Shown one piece after another: positions 15,464 through 25,570 of a stretch of DNA of 64,000 bases. The translations under genes were made by a program, and so were the position numbers. This DNA comes from Corynebacterium fournieri. Its GTDB lineage: Bacteria; Actinomycetota; Actinomycetes; Mycobacteriales; Mycobacteriaceae. The DNA lies in NCBI RefSeq assembly GCF_030408775.1, contig NZ_CP047210.1, positions 868,001-932,000 on the forward strand, in the 5' to 3' direction. Below the pieces are notes generated by a model. That model did not search any database. It was given only the letters and a program-made list of their open reading frames with translations, and was not told the origin of the DNA. Every line of letters begins with the position of its first letter. The stretch's first letter is position 1.

Positions 15464-18400
15464 CTACTTTGCGAATGCTTCCTCCAGGAGCTGCTTCTCC
15501 TCCTGCTGGTGCACCTTCGCCACACCGGTTGCGGTGGTGGACTGGGCGCGGCGGGACACGCGGACCATCTCCGGCATGTCCGGGATCAGGGTGCGCAGGT
15601 GCTCGTTGTAGAACGGCCATGCGCCCTGGTTTGCCGGCTCGTCCTGGACCCAGCGGATCTGCTTCGCGTTCGGGTAGTTCTTGAACGCGTCGGCGAGGCG
15701 GTTGAAGGGGATCGGGTGGAGCATCTCCACGCGGATGATCGCGATGTCGTCGCGGCCGTCCTCTTCCTTCTTCTTGGCCAGCTCCCAGTAGATCTTGCCG
15801 GAGCACAGCATGATGGTCTGCACCTTGTCCGTGTCGCCGACAACCTTGTTGCCGCGCTCGACGAAGTTCGGGTCGTCGATGACGGACTGGAAGCGATCCA
15901 CCTCAATGAAGTCCGCCGGCTGGGACACAGCCGCCTTGTTGCGCAGCATGGACTTCGGGGTGAACACGACCAGCGGACGCTTCATCTCGCCGAGAGCCTG
16001 GCGGCGCAGCAGGTGGAAGTGGTTTGCCGGGGTGGACGGCTGGGCGATGGTCATCGAGCCCTCAGCGACGAGCTGCAGGTAGCGCTCGATGCGGGCGGAG
16101 GAGTGGTCCGGGCCCTGGCCTTCGTAGCCGTGCGGCAGCAGCGCGACCAGCGAAGACAGCTCGCCCCACTTGGTCTCGGAGGAGGACAGGTACTCGTCGA
16201 TGATGGTCTGGGCACCGTTGGCGAAGTCGCCGAACTGCGCCTCCCAGGCCACCACGGCGTCCTTGTTACCCAGGGTGTAGCCGTACTCGAAGCCCATGCC
16301 CGCGTACTCGGTCAGGGCGGAGTTGAACACCTGGAAGTGGCCGCCGTTGCCGGACTCCTGCGCGTTGTGGTCCAGCGGGTTGTACGGCTCGGCGTTGTCC
16401 GGGTTGTACAGCACCGCGTGGCGCTGGGTGAAGGTGCCGCGCTGGGAGTCCTCGCCGGCGAGGCGGACGAACTTGCCCTGCTCGGCCAGGGAACCGAAGG
16501 CGAGCAGCTCGCCCCAGCCCCAGTCGATGTCGCCGTCGGTGAAGGAGCCGCCGCGCTTCTTCAGCACGGACTTCAGGCGCTTGTTCGGCGCGAAGTCCTC
16601 CGGCAGGGTGGCGTACGCGTCCGCCAGGCGCTTGAACTGCTCCTCGGGGATGTTGGTGTCCAGGCCGCGGGTGAGCTCCTGCGAGTCCGTGATGCCGGTC
16701 TGCTCGCTGGGCTTGCCCTTTTCCGCCTTGACGTCGGAGAAGACGGAATCCAGCTGGTCGTGGAAGTCCTGCGCAGCCTTCTCCGCGTCTTCCTCGGTGA
16801 TGTCGCCGCGGCCGATGAGGTCCTGGGTGTAGCGGGTGCGCACGGACGGGTGGGACTGGATGCGCTCGTACATGACCGGCTGGGTCACGGTCGGGTCATC
16901 CGCCTCGTTGTGGCCGCGCAGGCGGTAGCAGATGAGGTCGATGAAGACGTCCTTGCCAAACTCGCGGCGGTACTCGGTGGCGAGTTGGGCAACCCACGCT
17001 GCAGCCTCCGGGTCGTCGCCGTTGACGTGGAACACCGGGCAGTCGAAGCCCTTGGCCAGGTCGGTGGCGTAGTAGGAGGAACGGCCGGAGTCCGGGGTGG
17101 TGGTGAAGCCGATCTGGTTGTTCACCACGATGTGGATGGTGCCGCCGACGGTGTAGCCCGGCAGGCGGGACAGGTTCAGCGTCTCCTGGACAATGCCCAG
17201 GCCGGTGAAGGAGGCGTCGCCGTGCAGCATCAGCGGAACGACCGGGTGATCCTCGCGGCCCTTGGTCAGCTTGATCTGGTCGGCCTTCGCGCGCGCCATG
17301 CCCACGAGCACCGGGTCGACGGCCTCGAGGTGGGACGGGTTGGCGGCCAGGGAGACCTTGATCTCGCCGTCGCCGAACATCTGGATGTGCTCGCCCTCGA
17401 AGCCGAGGTGGTACTTCACGTCGCCGGAGCCGCCGGGCTGGGCTGCGCGAACGTTGCCCTCGAACTCGTTGAAGATGGTGGCGACCGGCTTGCCCACGAT
17501 GTTGAACAGCACGTTGAGGCGGCCGCGGTGCGGCATGCCGATGACGACCTCTTCCAGGCCCTGGCCCGCGGCGGTGTCGATGATGGCGTCCATCAGCGGG
17601 ATCAGGGTCTCAGCGCCCTCGAGGGAGAAGCGCTTCTGGCCCAGGTACTTCGTCTGCAGGAAGTTCTCGAAGGCCTCGGCGGCGTTGAGCTTTTGCAGGA
17701 TGTACTTTTGCTCGGCGCCGGTCGGCTTCGGCATGCCGGCCTCGACGCGGTCGCGCAGCCATTCGCGCTCGTCGCGGTCCATGATGTGGGAGAACTCGGA
17801 GCCGACCTTGAGGGTGTAGGCGGCGCGCAGGCGGGACATGACCTCGCGCAGCGTCATCTGCTCCTTGCCGCCGAAGCCGCCGACGTGGAAGACGCGGTCC
17901 AGGTCCCACAGGGTCAGGCCGTGGGTCTCCATGAGCAGGTCGCGGGAATCCGGCTTGGGCAGGCCCGGCTGGTGCCAGTGCAGCGGGTTGGTGTCCGCGA
18001 TGAGGTGGCCGCGGGAGCGGTACGCCTCGATCAGCTGCATGACGCGGGTGTCCTTGTTGATGCCGGTGTTCGGCTCGTCCTGTGCCCAACGCAGCGGGGA
18101 GAAGGGGATCTCCAGGGAGCGGAAGACCTCGTCCCAGAACTTGTCGTCAATGAGCAGCTGGGAGATGTCGCGCAGGAACTCGCCGGACTCCGCGCCCTGG
18201 ATGACGCGGTGGTCGTAGGTGGAGGTCAGGGTGACCAGCTTGCCCACGCCGAGCTCCGCCAGGCGGTCCTCGGAGGCGCCGGCGAACTCTGCCGGGTAGT
18301 CCATGGCGCCCACGCCGACGATGGTGCCCTGGCCCTTGGTCAGGCGCGGGATGGAGTGGCGGGTGCCGATGCCGCCCGGGTTGGTCAGCTGGATGGTCAC

Positions 18401-19198
18401 GCCCGAGAAGTCATCCATGGTCAGCTTGCCGTCGCGGGCGCGCGCCACGATGTCCTCGTAGGCGTCGACGAACTCGGAGAAGGTCTTGTTTTCGCACTCC
18501 TTGATGGCGGCGACGACCAGGGAGCGGGAGCCGTTCTTGCCCGGCAGGTCGATGGCCAGGCCGAGGTTGATGTGCTCCGGCTGCACGGCGAAGGACTTGG
18601 AGCCGTCCTCCTTGTAGTTCTTGTTCATGTCCGGGTGCAGCTTGGTAGCCAGGACAATCGCGTAGCCCAGGATGTGGGTGAAGGAGACCTTGCCGCCGCG
18701 GGTGCGCTTGAGGTGGTCGTTGATCAGCGCGCGGTTTTCAAACATGAGCTTGACCGGCATGTCGCGCACGGTGGTGGCGGTGGGCACCTCGAGCGATTCG
18801 TTCATGTTCTTGGCAATTGCCTTGAACGCGCCCTTGAGCTGGAACTCGCCAGCTTCGGCCTCGACTTGGTTGACCTTGTCAAGCGGGGAGGACTTTGCAG
18901 GTGCGGTGTTGCGTTTGGGCTTGGCCGCCACCTTCGCGGCTGCCTCGTCCACCTTGGTTGCGCGGCCGTCCTGGCTCGGCGCGCCGGTGGAGCGGGCGAC
19001 CTTGGGGTCGGTCTTCGGAGTGCTTGCGCCCTCGGCGGAAGGGGTGACGGTAGGGGTGCCCTTCGCGGTCTTCGGAGCGCCCTGGTTCTCGAAGAGTTCG
19101 CGCCATTCGGCGTCCACCGAGTTCGGGTCGTCCTTGTACTGCTGGAACATCTCGTCAACCAGCCAGCTGTTCTGGCCGAACGTGTTTTCGCTGCTCAC
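15464..19198 (-). CDS. odhA: 2-oxoglutarate dehydrogenase OdhA (fused E2-like and E1 domains)
   Basis: OdhA decarboxylates 2-oxoglutarate in the TCA cycle, acting in a mixed complex with pyruvate dehydrogenase subunits in corynebacteria. At 1244 aa it has the actinobacterial layout: a short N-terminal E1-type segment (NSWLVDEMFQQYKDDPNSVD), an Ala/Pro/Thr linker, an E2-like acyltransferase domain ending in the active-site motif TYDHRVIQGAESG (about residue 331), then a thiamine-diphosphate E1 domain (GDDPEAAAWVAQLATEYR, LICYRLRGHNEADDP). No lipoyl domain is present, as in relatives. It starts with GTG at 19198 behind GAAGGAAGG. OdhI-type regulation is known for the family but nothing here shows it. 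Confidence 0.96.
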   Translation of the reverse strand: MSSENTFGQNSWLVDEMFQQYKDDPNSVDAEWRELFENQGAPKTAKGTPTVTPSAEGASTPKTDPKVARSTGAPSQDGRATKVDEAAAKVAAKPKRNTAPAKSSPLDKVNQVEAEAGEFQLKGAFKAIAKNMNESLEVPTATTVRDMPVKLMFENRALINDHLKRTRGGKVSFTHILGYAIVLATKLHPDMNKNYKEDGSKSFAVQPEHINLGLAIDLPGKNGSRSLVVAAIKECENKTFSEFVDAYEDIVARARDGKLTMDDFSGVTIQLTNPGGIGTRHSIPRLTKGQGTIVGVGAMDYPAEFAGASEDRLAELGVGKLVTLTSTYDHRVIQGAESGEFLRDISQLLIDDKFWDEVFRSLEIPFSPLRWAQDEPNTGINKDTRVMQLIEAYRSRGHLIADTNPLHWHQPGLPKPDSRDLLMETHGLTLWDLDRVFHVGGFGGKEQMTLREVMSRLRAAYTLKVGSEFSHIMDRDEREWLRDRVEAGMPKPTGAEQKYILQKLNAAEAFENFLQTKYLGQKRFSLEGAETLIPLMDAIIDTAAGQGLEEVVIGMPHRGRLNVLFNIVGKPVATIFNEFEGNVRAAQPGGSGDVKYHLGFEGEHIQMFGDGEIKVSLAANPSHLEAVDPVLVGMARAKADQIKLTKGREDHPVVPLMLHGDASFTGLGIVQETLNLSRLPGYTVGGTIHIVVNNQIGFTTTPDSGRSSYYATDLAKGFDCPVFHVNGDDPEAAAWVAQLATEYRREFGKDVFIDLICYRLRGHNEADDPTVTQPVMYERIQSHPSVRTRYTQDLIGRGDITEEDAEKAAQDFHDQLDSVFSDVKAEKGKPSEQTGITDSQELTRGLDTNIPEEQFKRLADAYATLPEDFAPNKRLKSVLKKRGGSFTDGDIDWGWGELLAFGSLAEQGKFVRLAGEDSQRGTFTQRHAVLYNPDNAEPYNPLDHNAQESGNGGHFQVFNSALTEYAGMGFEYGYTLGNKDAVVAWEAQFGDFANGAQTIIDEYLSSSETKWGELSSLVALLPHGYEGQGPDHSSARIERYLQLVAEGSMTIAQPSTPANHFHLLRRQALGEMKRPLVVFTPKSMLRNKAAVSQPADFIEVDRFQSVIDDPNFVERGNKVVGDTDKVQTIMLCSGKIYWELAKKKEEDGRDDIAIIRVEMLHPIPFNRLADAFKNYPNAKQIRWVQDEPANQGAWPFYNEHLRTLIPDMPEMVRVSRRAQSTTATGVAKVHQQEEKQLLEEAFAK

Positions 19199-19321
19199 GG
19201 CAGGTTCTCGCCTTCCTTCTTTTTTGATGTCGCGGAACGTTTCTTTGACTGTAATCGTCGGCGCTGGTAACGCGCTAACTTGGATTGTTCCTATCCACGG
19301 GGTCCCCGGGTTTCACCCCCG

Positions 19322-22300
19322 TTAGCGGTTGACAGCCCACATATGGGCATACCTACCGCCGGAGTTTCGGAGGGCCTCGTGGCAGCCGTCTTCAATGATA
19401 CGTCCTTCATCGATAACGAGTATTCGGTCGGCGCGCGCGGCCGTGGCGAGGCGGTGGGCGACGACGACGGAGGTGCGGCCCTCCATCGCGCGGTCGGAGG
19501 CGTCGAGTACCGCGCGCTCGGTTGCTGGGTCGAGGGTGGCGGTGGCCTCGTCGAGCAGCAGCACGGCCGGCTGCAGCATCTCCGCGCGTGCGAGGGCGAT
19601 GATCTGGCGCTGGCCGGAACTTAACCCCCGGCCGCGTTCGCCCACCCGTGCGTTGAATCCGCCGGGGATGGTGGCGATCACGCCGAGCGCGCCGATGCGC
19701 TCAACCGCCGCCTGGATCTCCTCGCGGCTGGCCCCCGGTGCGCCGTAGGCGATGTTGTCGGCGACGGTGCCAGGAAACAGGTAGGACTCCTGCGGGACCT
19801 GCGCGAGGGCGCGGCGCCACTGCGCAAGCGGGTACTCGGCGATGTTCGTGCCCGAGGCGCGCACTTCGCCGCCAGTCGGGTCGTAGAAGCGGGCGAGGAG
19901 CTTGACGACGGTCGACTTGCCCGCCCCGGTCGGCCCCACCAAAGCGACGGTGGTGCCCGGCTCGAGTGTGAGGTCCATGTGGTCGATGACGGCGGAGTCG
20001 GGGGAGTCGGGGGTGTATCCGAAGGTGACGTCGTCAAGCAAAAGCTCCCCGCGGGCGGCTTCGGCCGTGCCTGTTCGGGTGCCGGTGGCGGGCACGGTGG
20101 TGCGTTCGGCGAGCAGCTCGCGGATGCGGTCGAAGCTGACGGTGGCTTGCTGCCACGAGTCGAAGATTTGGCCGAGCTGCTGGATCGGGCCGTAGAGCTG
20201 GCTTAAGTACATGATGAAGGCGACGAGCACGCCGACGGACAGCGTGCCGTCCGCCACGCGCGCGGCGCCGACGCCGATGATCACCGCGGTCATGACCTGG
20301 GAGACGAACTGCATGCCAGGGAAGTACAGCCCCACTAAGCGCGCCGAGCGCATGCGCAGGCGGCGGTACTCGTCGCTCATGGCGGCGAAGCGGGACTCGA
20401 AATGGTGTTGGGCGCGGTGGGTCTGGGTCACACGAATGCCGCCGATAAGCTCCGCGAACTCGCCGTTGACCGCTGAGATCTGCGCGCGAGCCTGCGCGTA
20501 GAAGCGCTTGGAAAAGTGCCGGAACACCCAGGTGGCCACCACGATCACGGGCACGGCCGCAAACGCGACGAGCGCGAGCTCACCGTCGGTGGCCACCAGC
20601 ATGACGGTGACGCCGGCCAGGGAGCCGACGGCCACAATGGCCTGGGCGAGCCCGGTTTGCAGGAAGCTGGACAGGGTATCGATGTCCGTGGTCATGCGCG
20701 TCATGATCTTGCCGGACAGGCGCGACTCGAAAAAGCTTAAGCCCAACTGCTGCAGGTGCGCGTAGGAGCGCAGGCGCAGCCCGTAGAGCAGTCGCTCGCC
20801 AGAGCGCGAGGACAACACGGTCATCGCGGCCATGGACGCCCACGCCACCACCACGACGGCCAGCGCAATAAGCCCGGTGCGGATCAGGCTGGCTTGGTCG
20901 GATTGGGCGATGCCGCGGTCCACGGCCGCGCGCACGAGGGTGGGAAACGCCAGGTCCGCCAGCACCCCCACCACCAACAGCGCGACGGTGCCGGCGATGA
21001 GCCAGCGCACCGCGCGGAACAGCTCGCGCACGTGGAAATCGCTCGACGGGGTGCGCAGCTGCGTCAACCGTTGCTCGCTCAAGTCCGGCTGCTCTGCTGC
21101 GGCGGGGAGTGTGTCCACCCGCGCCAAAAGCTCCGGGGTGGCGTTGACGGTGGACGCGCGCCCCGAGGCAGGCACGATCACGCGCTCCTGCTCGGGTTGG
21201 GTCTGCTCGGGCCACAGCTCGGCGTGCTCCGGCGCGGCGGGCAGCTCGGCTGGCGCATCCGGCGACATGGTGGCGCGGTACTCGGCGCTTTGGACCACCT
21301 CGTCGCGGGGGCCTTGCCTGACCACGACTCCGCGATCGACCACCGCCACCGTATCCGCGTGGTCCACGGTGGACTGGCGGTGCGCGACGGTGAGCACGGC
21401 GACATCGGACAGGTGCTCGCGCAGGTTGGCCAGGATGGCGGCTTCGGTGATGGCGTCGATGGCGCTTGTCGCGTCGTCAAGCACGAGCACCTCGGGCCGC
21501 GCCATGAGGGCACGGGCAAGGGCGATGCGCTGGCGTTGGCCGCCGGATAGGGTCAGGCCGCGCTCGCCGACTTCGGTGTCGTAGCCGTTTGGCAGGCGCT
21601 CGATGAACTCGTCCGCGCACGCCAGGCGGGCCGCCTCGCGCACGGCGCGGTCCAGCTGGGCGGGCGGCAAGGCAGCACCCATGGCGATGTTCTCGCGCAC
21701 CGAGGAGGAGAACAAGAAGGCGTCGTCGAACACGCACACCACGTGCCGCGCGCTGCTTACCCGGCCCGCATCCGGGGCGTAGAAACCGCCCGCGAGCTGG
21801 ACCGCCATGGTTTTACCCGCGCCGGGCGGGCCGACCAGTGCCACCGTCTCGCCCGGGTGCACGGCCAGATCGAAGCCGCGCAGCACGGCGTTGCCGCCGG
21901 TGGAGAAGCTGACGTTGTCGAAGCGCAGCCCCTGTGCCGCCGGCGCCTCGTCGGCGGCTGCGTGTTCGCCGGTGCCGGGGGCGAGTGTGAGCACGTCGTC
22001 GAGGCGATCGAAGGAGCTCATGCCCATCTGCAGGCGCACGTACTGGTTGGTCAGCATGGACATCGTCGACGTCATGGACGTCAGGTACGCGGTAAACGCC
22101 ACGAACTGGCCGATGGTGATCTGCCCGCGAATGGCCAGCATGCCGCCGGCGACGATGGTGACCACCAGCGCCACCTTGGGCAGCTGCGAGAGCACCGGCT
22201 GGAACCGCGCAGTGAGCTTTGCCGCGCGCATCTTCACCGCGTACAGGTTCCGGCCCAGCTGATCCAACTGGTCGATTTCGCGCTCTTCCTGGCCGAACGC

Positions 22301-22915
22301 CTTGACCACGCGCACGCCTGAGACGGTCTGCTCGACGTGCTCTGCAAGCTCCGCCGCGGCGTGCTGGTTGACCCACGTTGCGGCGTAGAGCGTCTTGCGC
22401 GAGCGGTTGGCCTCCCACAAGATCAGCGGCAACAGTGCTAGCGACATCACCGTCAGCGGGATGTCCATGTACAGCATCACCGCGAGGGTGACCACAAGCT
22501 GCACCACGCGCGTGAGCAGCATGGGCAGGTTGGACAGCACCATGTGGTACTGGTTCAGATCCGAAATGGAGCGCGAGACAATCTGGCCGGTGACAATCTC
22601 GTCCTGGCCCGGCCCGTCTAATCGGTGCAGCGTGCGCAAGATCTCCGTGCGCAGCCAGTGCTGGGAGCTCGAGCCCAGCCGGCCCGCGGTGACGCGGCGG
22701 ACGTAGCTGAGTGCGTAGGTGGCGGCGGTGACGGCCACCATCGCCCACGCGATGTGGCTCACTGACCCCTCGGCTGCGCCGGTGGCGATGTCCACCGCCT
22801 GGCCGGTCAGCGCCGGCACCGCCACCTGGAACACCGCGGCGAGCGCGGCGGCGGCAAACGCGGCAGCGGCGGGGACGCGGTTGGCCTGGAGGGATCTGGT
22901 GAGTAGGGGATTAAT
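19322..22915 (-). CDS. Fused heterodimer-type ABC exporter (TMD-NBD-TMD-NBD); probable ATT start
   Basis: One polypeptide carries two complete ABC-exporter halves, so it should pump a lipid, drug or peptide across the membrane. NBD1 has GPPGAGKTM, LSGGQRQRIALARAL and a degenerate Walker B LVLDDATSAID (Asp in place of the catalytic Glu). NBD2 has GPTGAGKSTVVK, LSSGQRQIIALARAE and canonical LLLDEATATLD. This is the one-active, one-degenerate-site pattern of heterodimeric exporters. The first ATG/GTG/TTG in frame is GTG at 22834, which would cut helix 1 in half. The reading frame continues upstream to ATT at 22915 (adding NPLLTRSLQANRVPAAAAFA...), which overlaps the stop of the EcsC-like gene and has AAGGA 11 nt before it. 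About 1197 aa with the ATT start, 1170 with the GTG. It lies upstream of odhA on the same strand. Confidence 0.8.
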   Translation of the reverse strand: MNPLLTRSLQANRVPAAAAFAAAALAAVFQVAVPALTGQAVDIATGAAEGSVSHIAWAMVAVTAATYALSYVRRVTAGRLGSSSQHWLRTEILRTLHRLDGPGQDEIVTGQIVSRSISDLNQYHMVLSNLPMLLTRVVQLVVTLAVMLYMDIPLTVMSLALLPLILWEANRSRKTLYAATWVNQHAAAELAEHVEQTVSGVRVVKAFGQEEREIDQLDQLGRNLYAVKMRAAKLTARFQPVLSQLPKVALVVTIVAGGMLAIRGQITIGQFVAFTAYLTSMTSTMSMLTNQYVRLQMGMSSFDRLDDVLTLAPGTGEHAAADEAPAAQGLRFDNVSFSTGGNAVLRGFDLAVHPGETVALVGPPGAGKTMAVQLAGGFYAPDAGRVSSARHVVCVFDDAFLFSSSVRENIAMGAALPPAQLDRAVREAARLACADEFIERLPNGYDTEVGERGLTLSGGQRQRIALARALMARPEVLVLDDATSAIDAITEAAILANLREHLSDVAVLTVAHRQSTVDHADTVAVVDRGVVVRQGPRDEVVQSAEYRATMSPDAPAELPAAPEHAELWPEQTQPEQERVIVPASGRASTVNATPELLARVDTLPAAAEQPDLSEQRLTQLRTPSSDFHVRELFRAVRWLIAGTVALLVVGVLADLAFPTLVRAAVDRGIAQSDQASLIRTGLIALAVVVVAWASMAAMTVLSSRSGERLLYGLRLRSYAHLQQLGLSFFESRLSGKIMTRMTTDIDTLSSFLQTGLAQAIVAVGSLAGVTVMLVATDGELALVAFAAVPVIVVATWVFRHFSKRFYAQARAQISAVNGEFAELIGGIRVTQTHRAQHHFESRFAAMSDEYRRLRMRSARLVGLYFPGMQFVSQVMTAVIIGVGAARVADGTLSVGVLVAFIMYLSQLYGPIQQLGQIFDSWQQATVSFDRIRELLAERTTVPATGTRTGTAEAARGELLLDDVTFGYTPDSPDSAVIDHMDLTLEPGTTVALVGPTGAGKSTVVKLLARFYDPTGGEVRASGTNIAEYPLAQWRRALAQVPQESYLFPGTVADNIAYGAPGASREEIQAAVERIGALGVIATIPGGFNARVGERGRGLSSGQRQIIALARAEMLQPAVLLLDEATATLDPATERAVLDASDRAMEGRTSVVVAHRLATAARADRILVIDEGRIIEDGCHEALRNSGGRYAHMWAVNR

Positions 22916-23816
22916 TGCTGTCGCCGTCCTTCACGTCTTCTTTCACACCGTCGTCCTTCACGTCGACCTTGTTGTCGTCCTTGAACTGGCGCAGCACCCA
23001 CTGTGCGAAGGTCTTCGGGTTCAGGCTCAGGCCCTTGGTGTCGGTGTCGGTATCGGCGTCGTCAAGCGGTTGCGCAAAACCGGCGGGCATCGCGCCGAGG
23101 CCGGCCTGGACGTTGTCGATCACGCCGTCGGCGAGCTTGCGGTTGGCGGTGGTGCCGGCGATCGCGCCGATGCCCAGCGGCATGAGCTTGCCAATCCAGG
23201 CGCGGCGCAACGACTTCTTCAGCGAGCGCATGGCGATGCGCTGCAGCACGTTGTTGGTGTTAGCCAGCGTCGGGCCGGAGAACTTCGCAATAGTGGATTT
23301 GCCGGGGATCTTTCCCGCGTCGTCGCCGAGCATCGCGTCCACGATGGCCAGGCCCTTCGTGCCCATCAGCAGCGACAGCACGAGCGCGCGGCGGCGCTCC
23401 GGGTCGGAGATGTCTTCGCCGCGCAGGTAGGCGGAGGCGACGGCGTAAAACGCGGCGAGGTCCAAAAACAGCACGGACTCGCCGGCCACGGCGGCCGCGC
23501 CGGTAACCAGGCCGATACCGGGAACGGCAGCGGTCGCGCCCACGCCGGCACCGGTGCCGGTGACGGTATTTTTCAGGTGCTTGTCCATCAGCGCCTGAAT
23601 CTGCGCCGGGGAGGCGTCCGGGTTCTGCCGGCGCAGCCAGTTGACGTAACCGCGGATGGTGGAGGTTTGCAGCTGCACCGCCTTATCCACCGCGCCGATA
23701 AACGCCCGCCCCAGCGGGCCGGCGTCCTTTTCCAGCTGCGCGGGGTCTTCTTTCAGTGCCTGCTCGATCTCCTGGCGTACGGCCAGGTCCTCGGACTGCT
23801 TCTTGTTGCCAAACAT
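22911..23816 (-). CDS. EcsC-family protein
   Basis: The 301-aa protein MFGNKKQSEDLAVRQEI... belongs to the EcsC-like family (EcsC is linked to an ABC transporter in Bacillus, function unclear). The centre is Gly/Ala rich and hydrophobic (GTGAGVGATAAVPGIGLVTGAAAVAGESVLFLDLAAFYAVA), and GIGAIAGTTANRKLADGVI follows. The C-terminal tail is highly charged (KDDNKVDVKDDGVKEDVK). It ends at 22911 and directly overlaps the fused ABC exporter's putative ATT start, so the two are probably co-expressed. That pairing of an EcsC-like gene with an ABC exporter recalls the Ecs system. Confidence 0.72.
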   Translation of the reverse strand: MFGNKKQSEDLAVRQEIEQALKEDPAQLEKDAGPLGRAFIGAVDKAVQLQTSTIRGYVNWLRRQNPDASPAQIQALMDKHLKNTVTGTGAGVGATAAVPGIGLVTGAAAVAGESVLFLDLAAFYAVASAYLRGEDISDPERRRALVLSLLMGTKGLAIVDAMLGDDAGKIPGKSTIAKFSGPTLANTNNVLQRIAMRSLKKSLRRAWIGKLMPLGIGAIAGTTANRKLADGVIDNVQAGLGAMPAGFAQPLDDADTDTDTKGLSLNPKTFAQWVLRQFKDDNKVDVKDDGVKEDVKDGDSN

Positions 23817-23885
23817 CGTTTTGCTCTTTCGTTAATGGTCTGATTTACGTCGGTCCAGCATAGTTGGACTTTGCGCACATCCGTC

Positions 23886-23891
23886 TACCCT
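23886..23891 (+). promoter_or_regulatory. -10 box of the carboxylesterase
   Basis: TACCCT is 7 nt before the ATG at 23899. Confidence 0.55.
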
Positions 23892-23898
23892 GGGGCGC

Positions 23899-25482
23899 AT
23901 GACTGCCGCCGAGCATCCAGTCGCAGACACCACCGCGGGCAAGGTCCGCGGCGTGGTGGATGAGCGCTCAGGTATGCGCACTTGGCGCGGGGTGCCGTTC
24001 GGCGCGTCGACCGCGAGCACCGGCCGGTTCCGCGCCCCGCAGCCAGCGCAGCGTTGGCAGGGGCTTTACGACGCTTCCAGTTTCGCCCCGCCCGCCATGC
24101 AAGGCACGTTCGGTTGGCGCGACATGGTCATCGGCACCGAGGACTGCCTGACTCTGGACATCGTGCGCCCGGACACCGACGAGGAGCTGCCCGTGGTGGT
24201 CTACTTCCACGGCGGCACCTTCGTCACCGGCGCAAGCCACGAAAAGGTACTGCAGGGGCATTCGCTTGCCGACGCCACCAAGGTCGTCTACGTCTCGGTC
24301 AACTTCCGCCTGGGCGTGCTGGGGTATTTGGACTTCCGCGCGCTCGGGCACGACTGCGTGGCCACGCCCGCGCTGCTGGATCAGATTTTGGCGTTGGAGT
24401 GGGTGCGCGAAAACATCGCCAACTTCGGCGGCAACCCGAACCGGGTGACCATCATGGGCGAATCCGCCGGCGGCGCGGCCGTGGTGCACCTGATGTGCGC
24501 GCCCGGCGCCCGGGGGCTGTTCCACGGCGCGGTGGCACAGTCGCCGCCGCCGGCGAGCGTGCACTCGCGGCTGCAGGCGGCGATGTGGGTGCGCGAACTG
24601 GTCAACCGGATGGGCTTGCCGCGCACCACCACGCTTGCAGACCTGCGCGAGGCGCGCGCCGAGGAACTTGTCCGTGCGGGGCAGTCGATGCTGCTCAACA
24701 CCAGGGAGCTGGTGCAGCTCAACACCAGCTTTATGCCCACCGTGGACGGCGACACCCTCACCGCGCACCCCATCGACATCTTCGAGGCAGGCGAGCAGGC
24801 CGCCGTGCCGCTGATCGTGGGCACGAACTCGGACGAGGCCAGCTTTGCCAAGGCCATCTACCAAACCGCCAAGTCCCGCCAGCGTGCGGCGCGCCGGGCA
24901 CTCGAGGCGTTCGACCCCGACAATGCCCAGGCGGTACTGCGCGCGTACGGGTACGCCGGCGAGCGTGGCGACTACGCCGACCTCATCGCTGACGCGGTGT
25001 TTTGGGCGCCCACCGTCATCCTGGCCACCGCGCATCGGCGCATGGCGCAAACGTGGATGTACCGCTTCGACTACGCGTCGGTGGCGATGCGCATGCTCGG
25101 CTTGGGAGCGATGCACACCGCGGATCTGGGTGCCGTGTTCGGCGAGCCGAACTCCACGAAGGCGTCGCGCTGGGACGTCTTCGGCGGCACAGAAGGCTTC
25201 GTCGAGGTCAGCCGGGTCATGCAGTACCACTGGGGACAGTTTTTCCACACCGGCGCGCCGGGCGAACAGTGGCCGGTCTACGGGTTCCGCTCCGACGACA
25301 AGCCGGGCCGGGCGACCGCCGTGTTCGACAACGGGATGCACGTGGAGTGGGACCCGAAGGCGTCGCAGCGCCGGGCTTGGGAGAGCTTTGACATGCGCGA
25401 GTGGGGCACGCACCGCCAGGACCTGATGGATTCGGCCGCCTCGCTGCTGGGTGCCGCACATCCGGCGTGGGGTGACAGCTAA
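23899..25482 (+). CDS. Type B carboxylesterase (para-nitrobenzyl esterase family)
   Basis: This 527-aa serine esterase has an alpha/beta hydrolase fold. It shows the oxyanion-hole strand VVVYFHGGTFVTG, the type B marker EDCLTLDIVRP (about residues 80-90), the nucleophile elbow TIMGESAGGAAVV (Ser about residue 192), and the acid region VGTNSDEASF. The catalytic His is expected in the C-terminal part (QYHWGQFFHTG region). No signal peptide, so it is probably cytoplasmic. It has its own leaderless-type promoter and divergent spacing of 82 bp from the EcsC-like gene. The substrate is not indicated by neighbours. Confidence 0.88.
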   Translation: MTAAEHPVADTTAGKVRGVVDERSGMRTWRGVPFGASTASTGRFRAPQPAQRWQGLYDASSFAPPAMQGTFGWRDMVIGTEDCLTLDIVRPDTDEELPVVVYFHGGTFVTGASHEKVLQGHSLADATKVVYVSVNFRLGVLGYLDFRALGHDCVATPALLDQILALEWVRENIANFGGNPNRVTIMGESAGGAAVVHLMCAPGARGLFHGAVAQSPPPASVHSRLQAAMWVRELVNRMGLPRTTTLADLREARAEELVRAGQSMLLNTRELVQLNTSFMPTVDGDTLTAHPIDIFEAGEQAAVPLIVGTNSDEASFAKAIYQTAKSRQRAARRALEAFDPDNAQAVLRAYGYAGERGDYADLIADAVFWAPTVILATAHRRMAQTWMYRFDYASVAMRMLGLGAMHTADLGAVFGEPNSTKASRWDVFGGTEGFVEVSRVMQYHWGQFFHTGAPGEQWPVYGFRSDDKPGRATAVFDNGMHVEWDPKASQRRAWESFDMREWGTHRQDLMDSAASLLGAAHPAWGDS

Positions 25483-25570
25483 ATGCCACACGCTGGACAG
25501 GATTGGTAGCTAGGCTTGGGCGCGTTGCGGCAAGCCAGCCCGACGGCGCGACGTGGAAGGAACCACCGAC

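Noticed and set aside
15446-19270. Long open frame (1274 codons) antisense to odhA
   Set aside because: It is a high-GC mirror of odhA codons with low-complexity composition, no ribosome-binding site and no family resemblance; odhA on the other strand is unambiguous.
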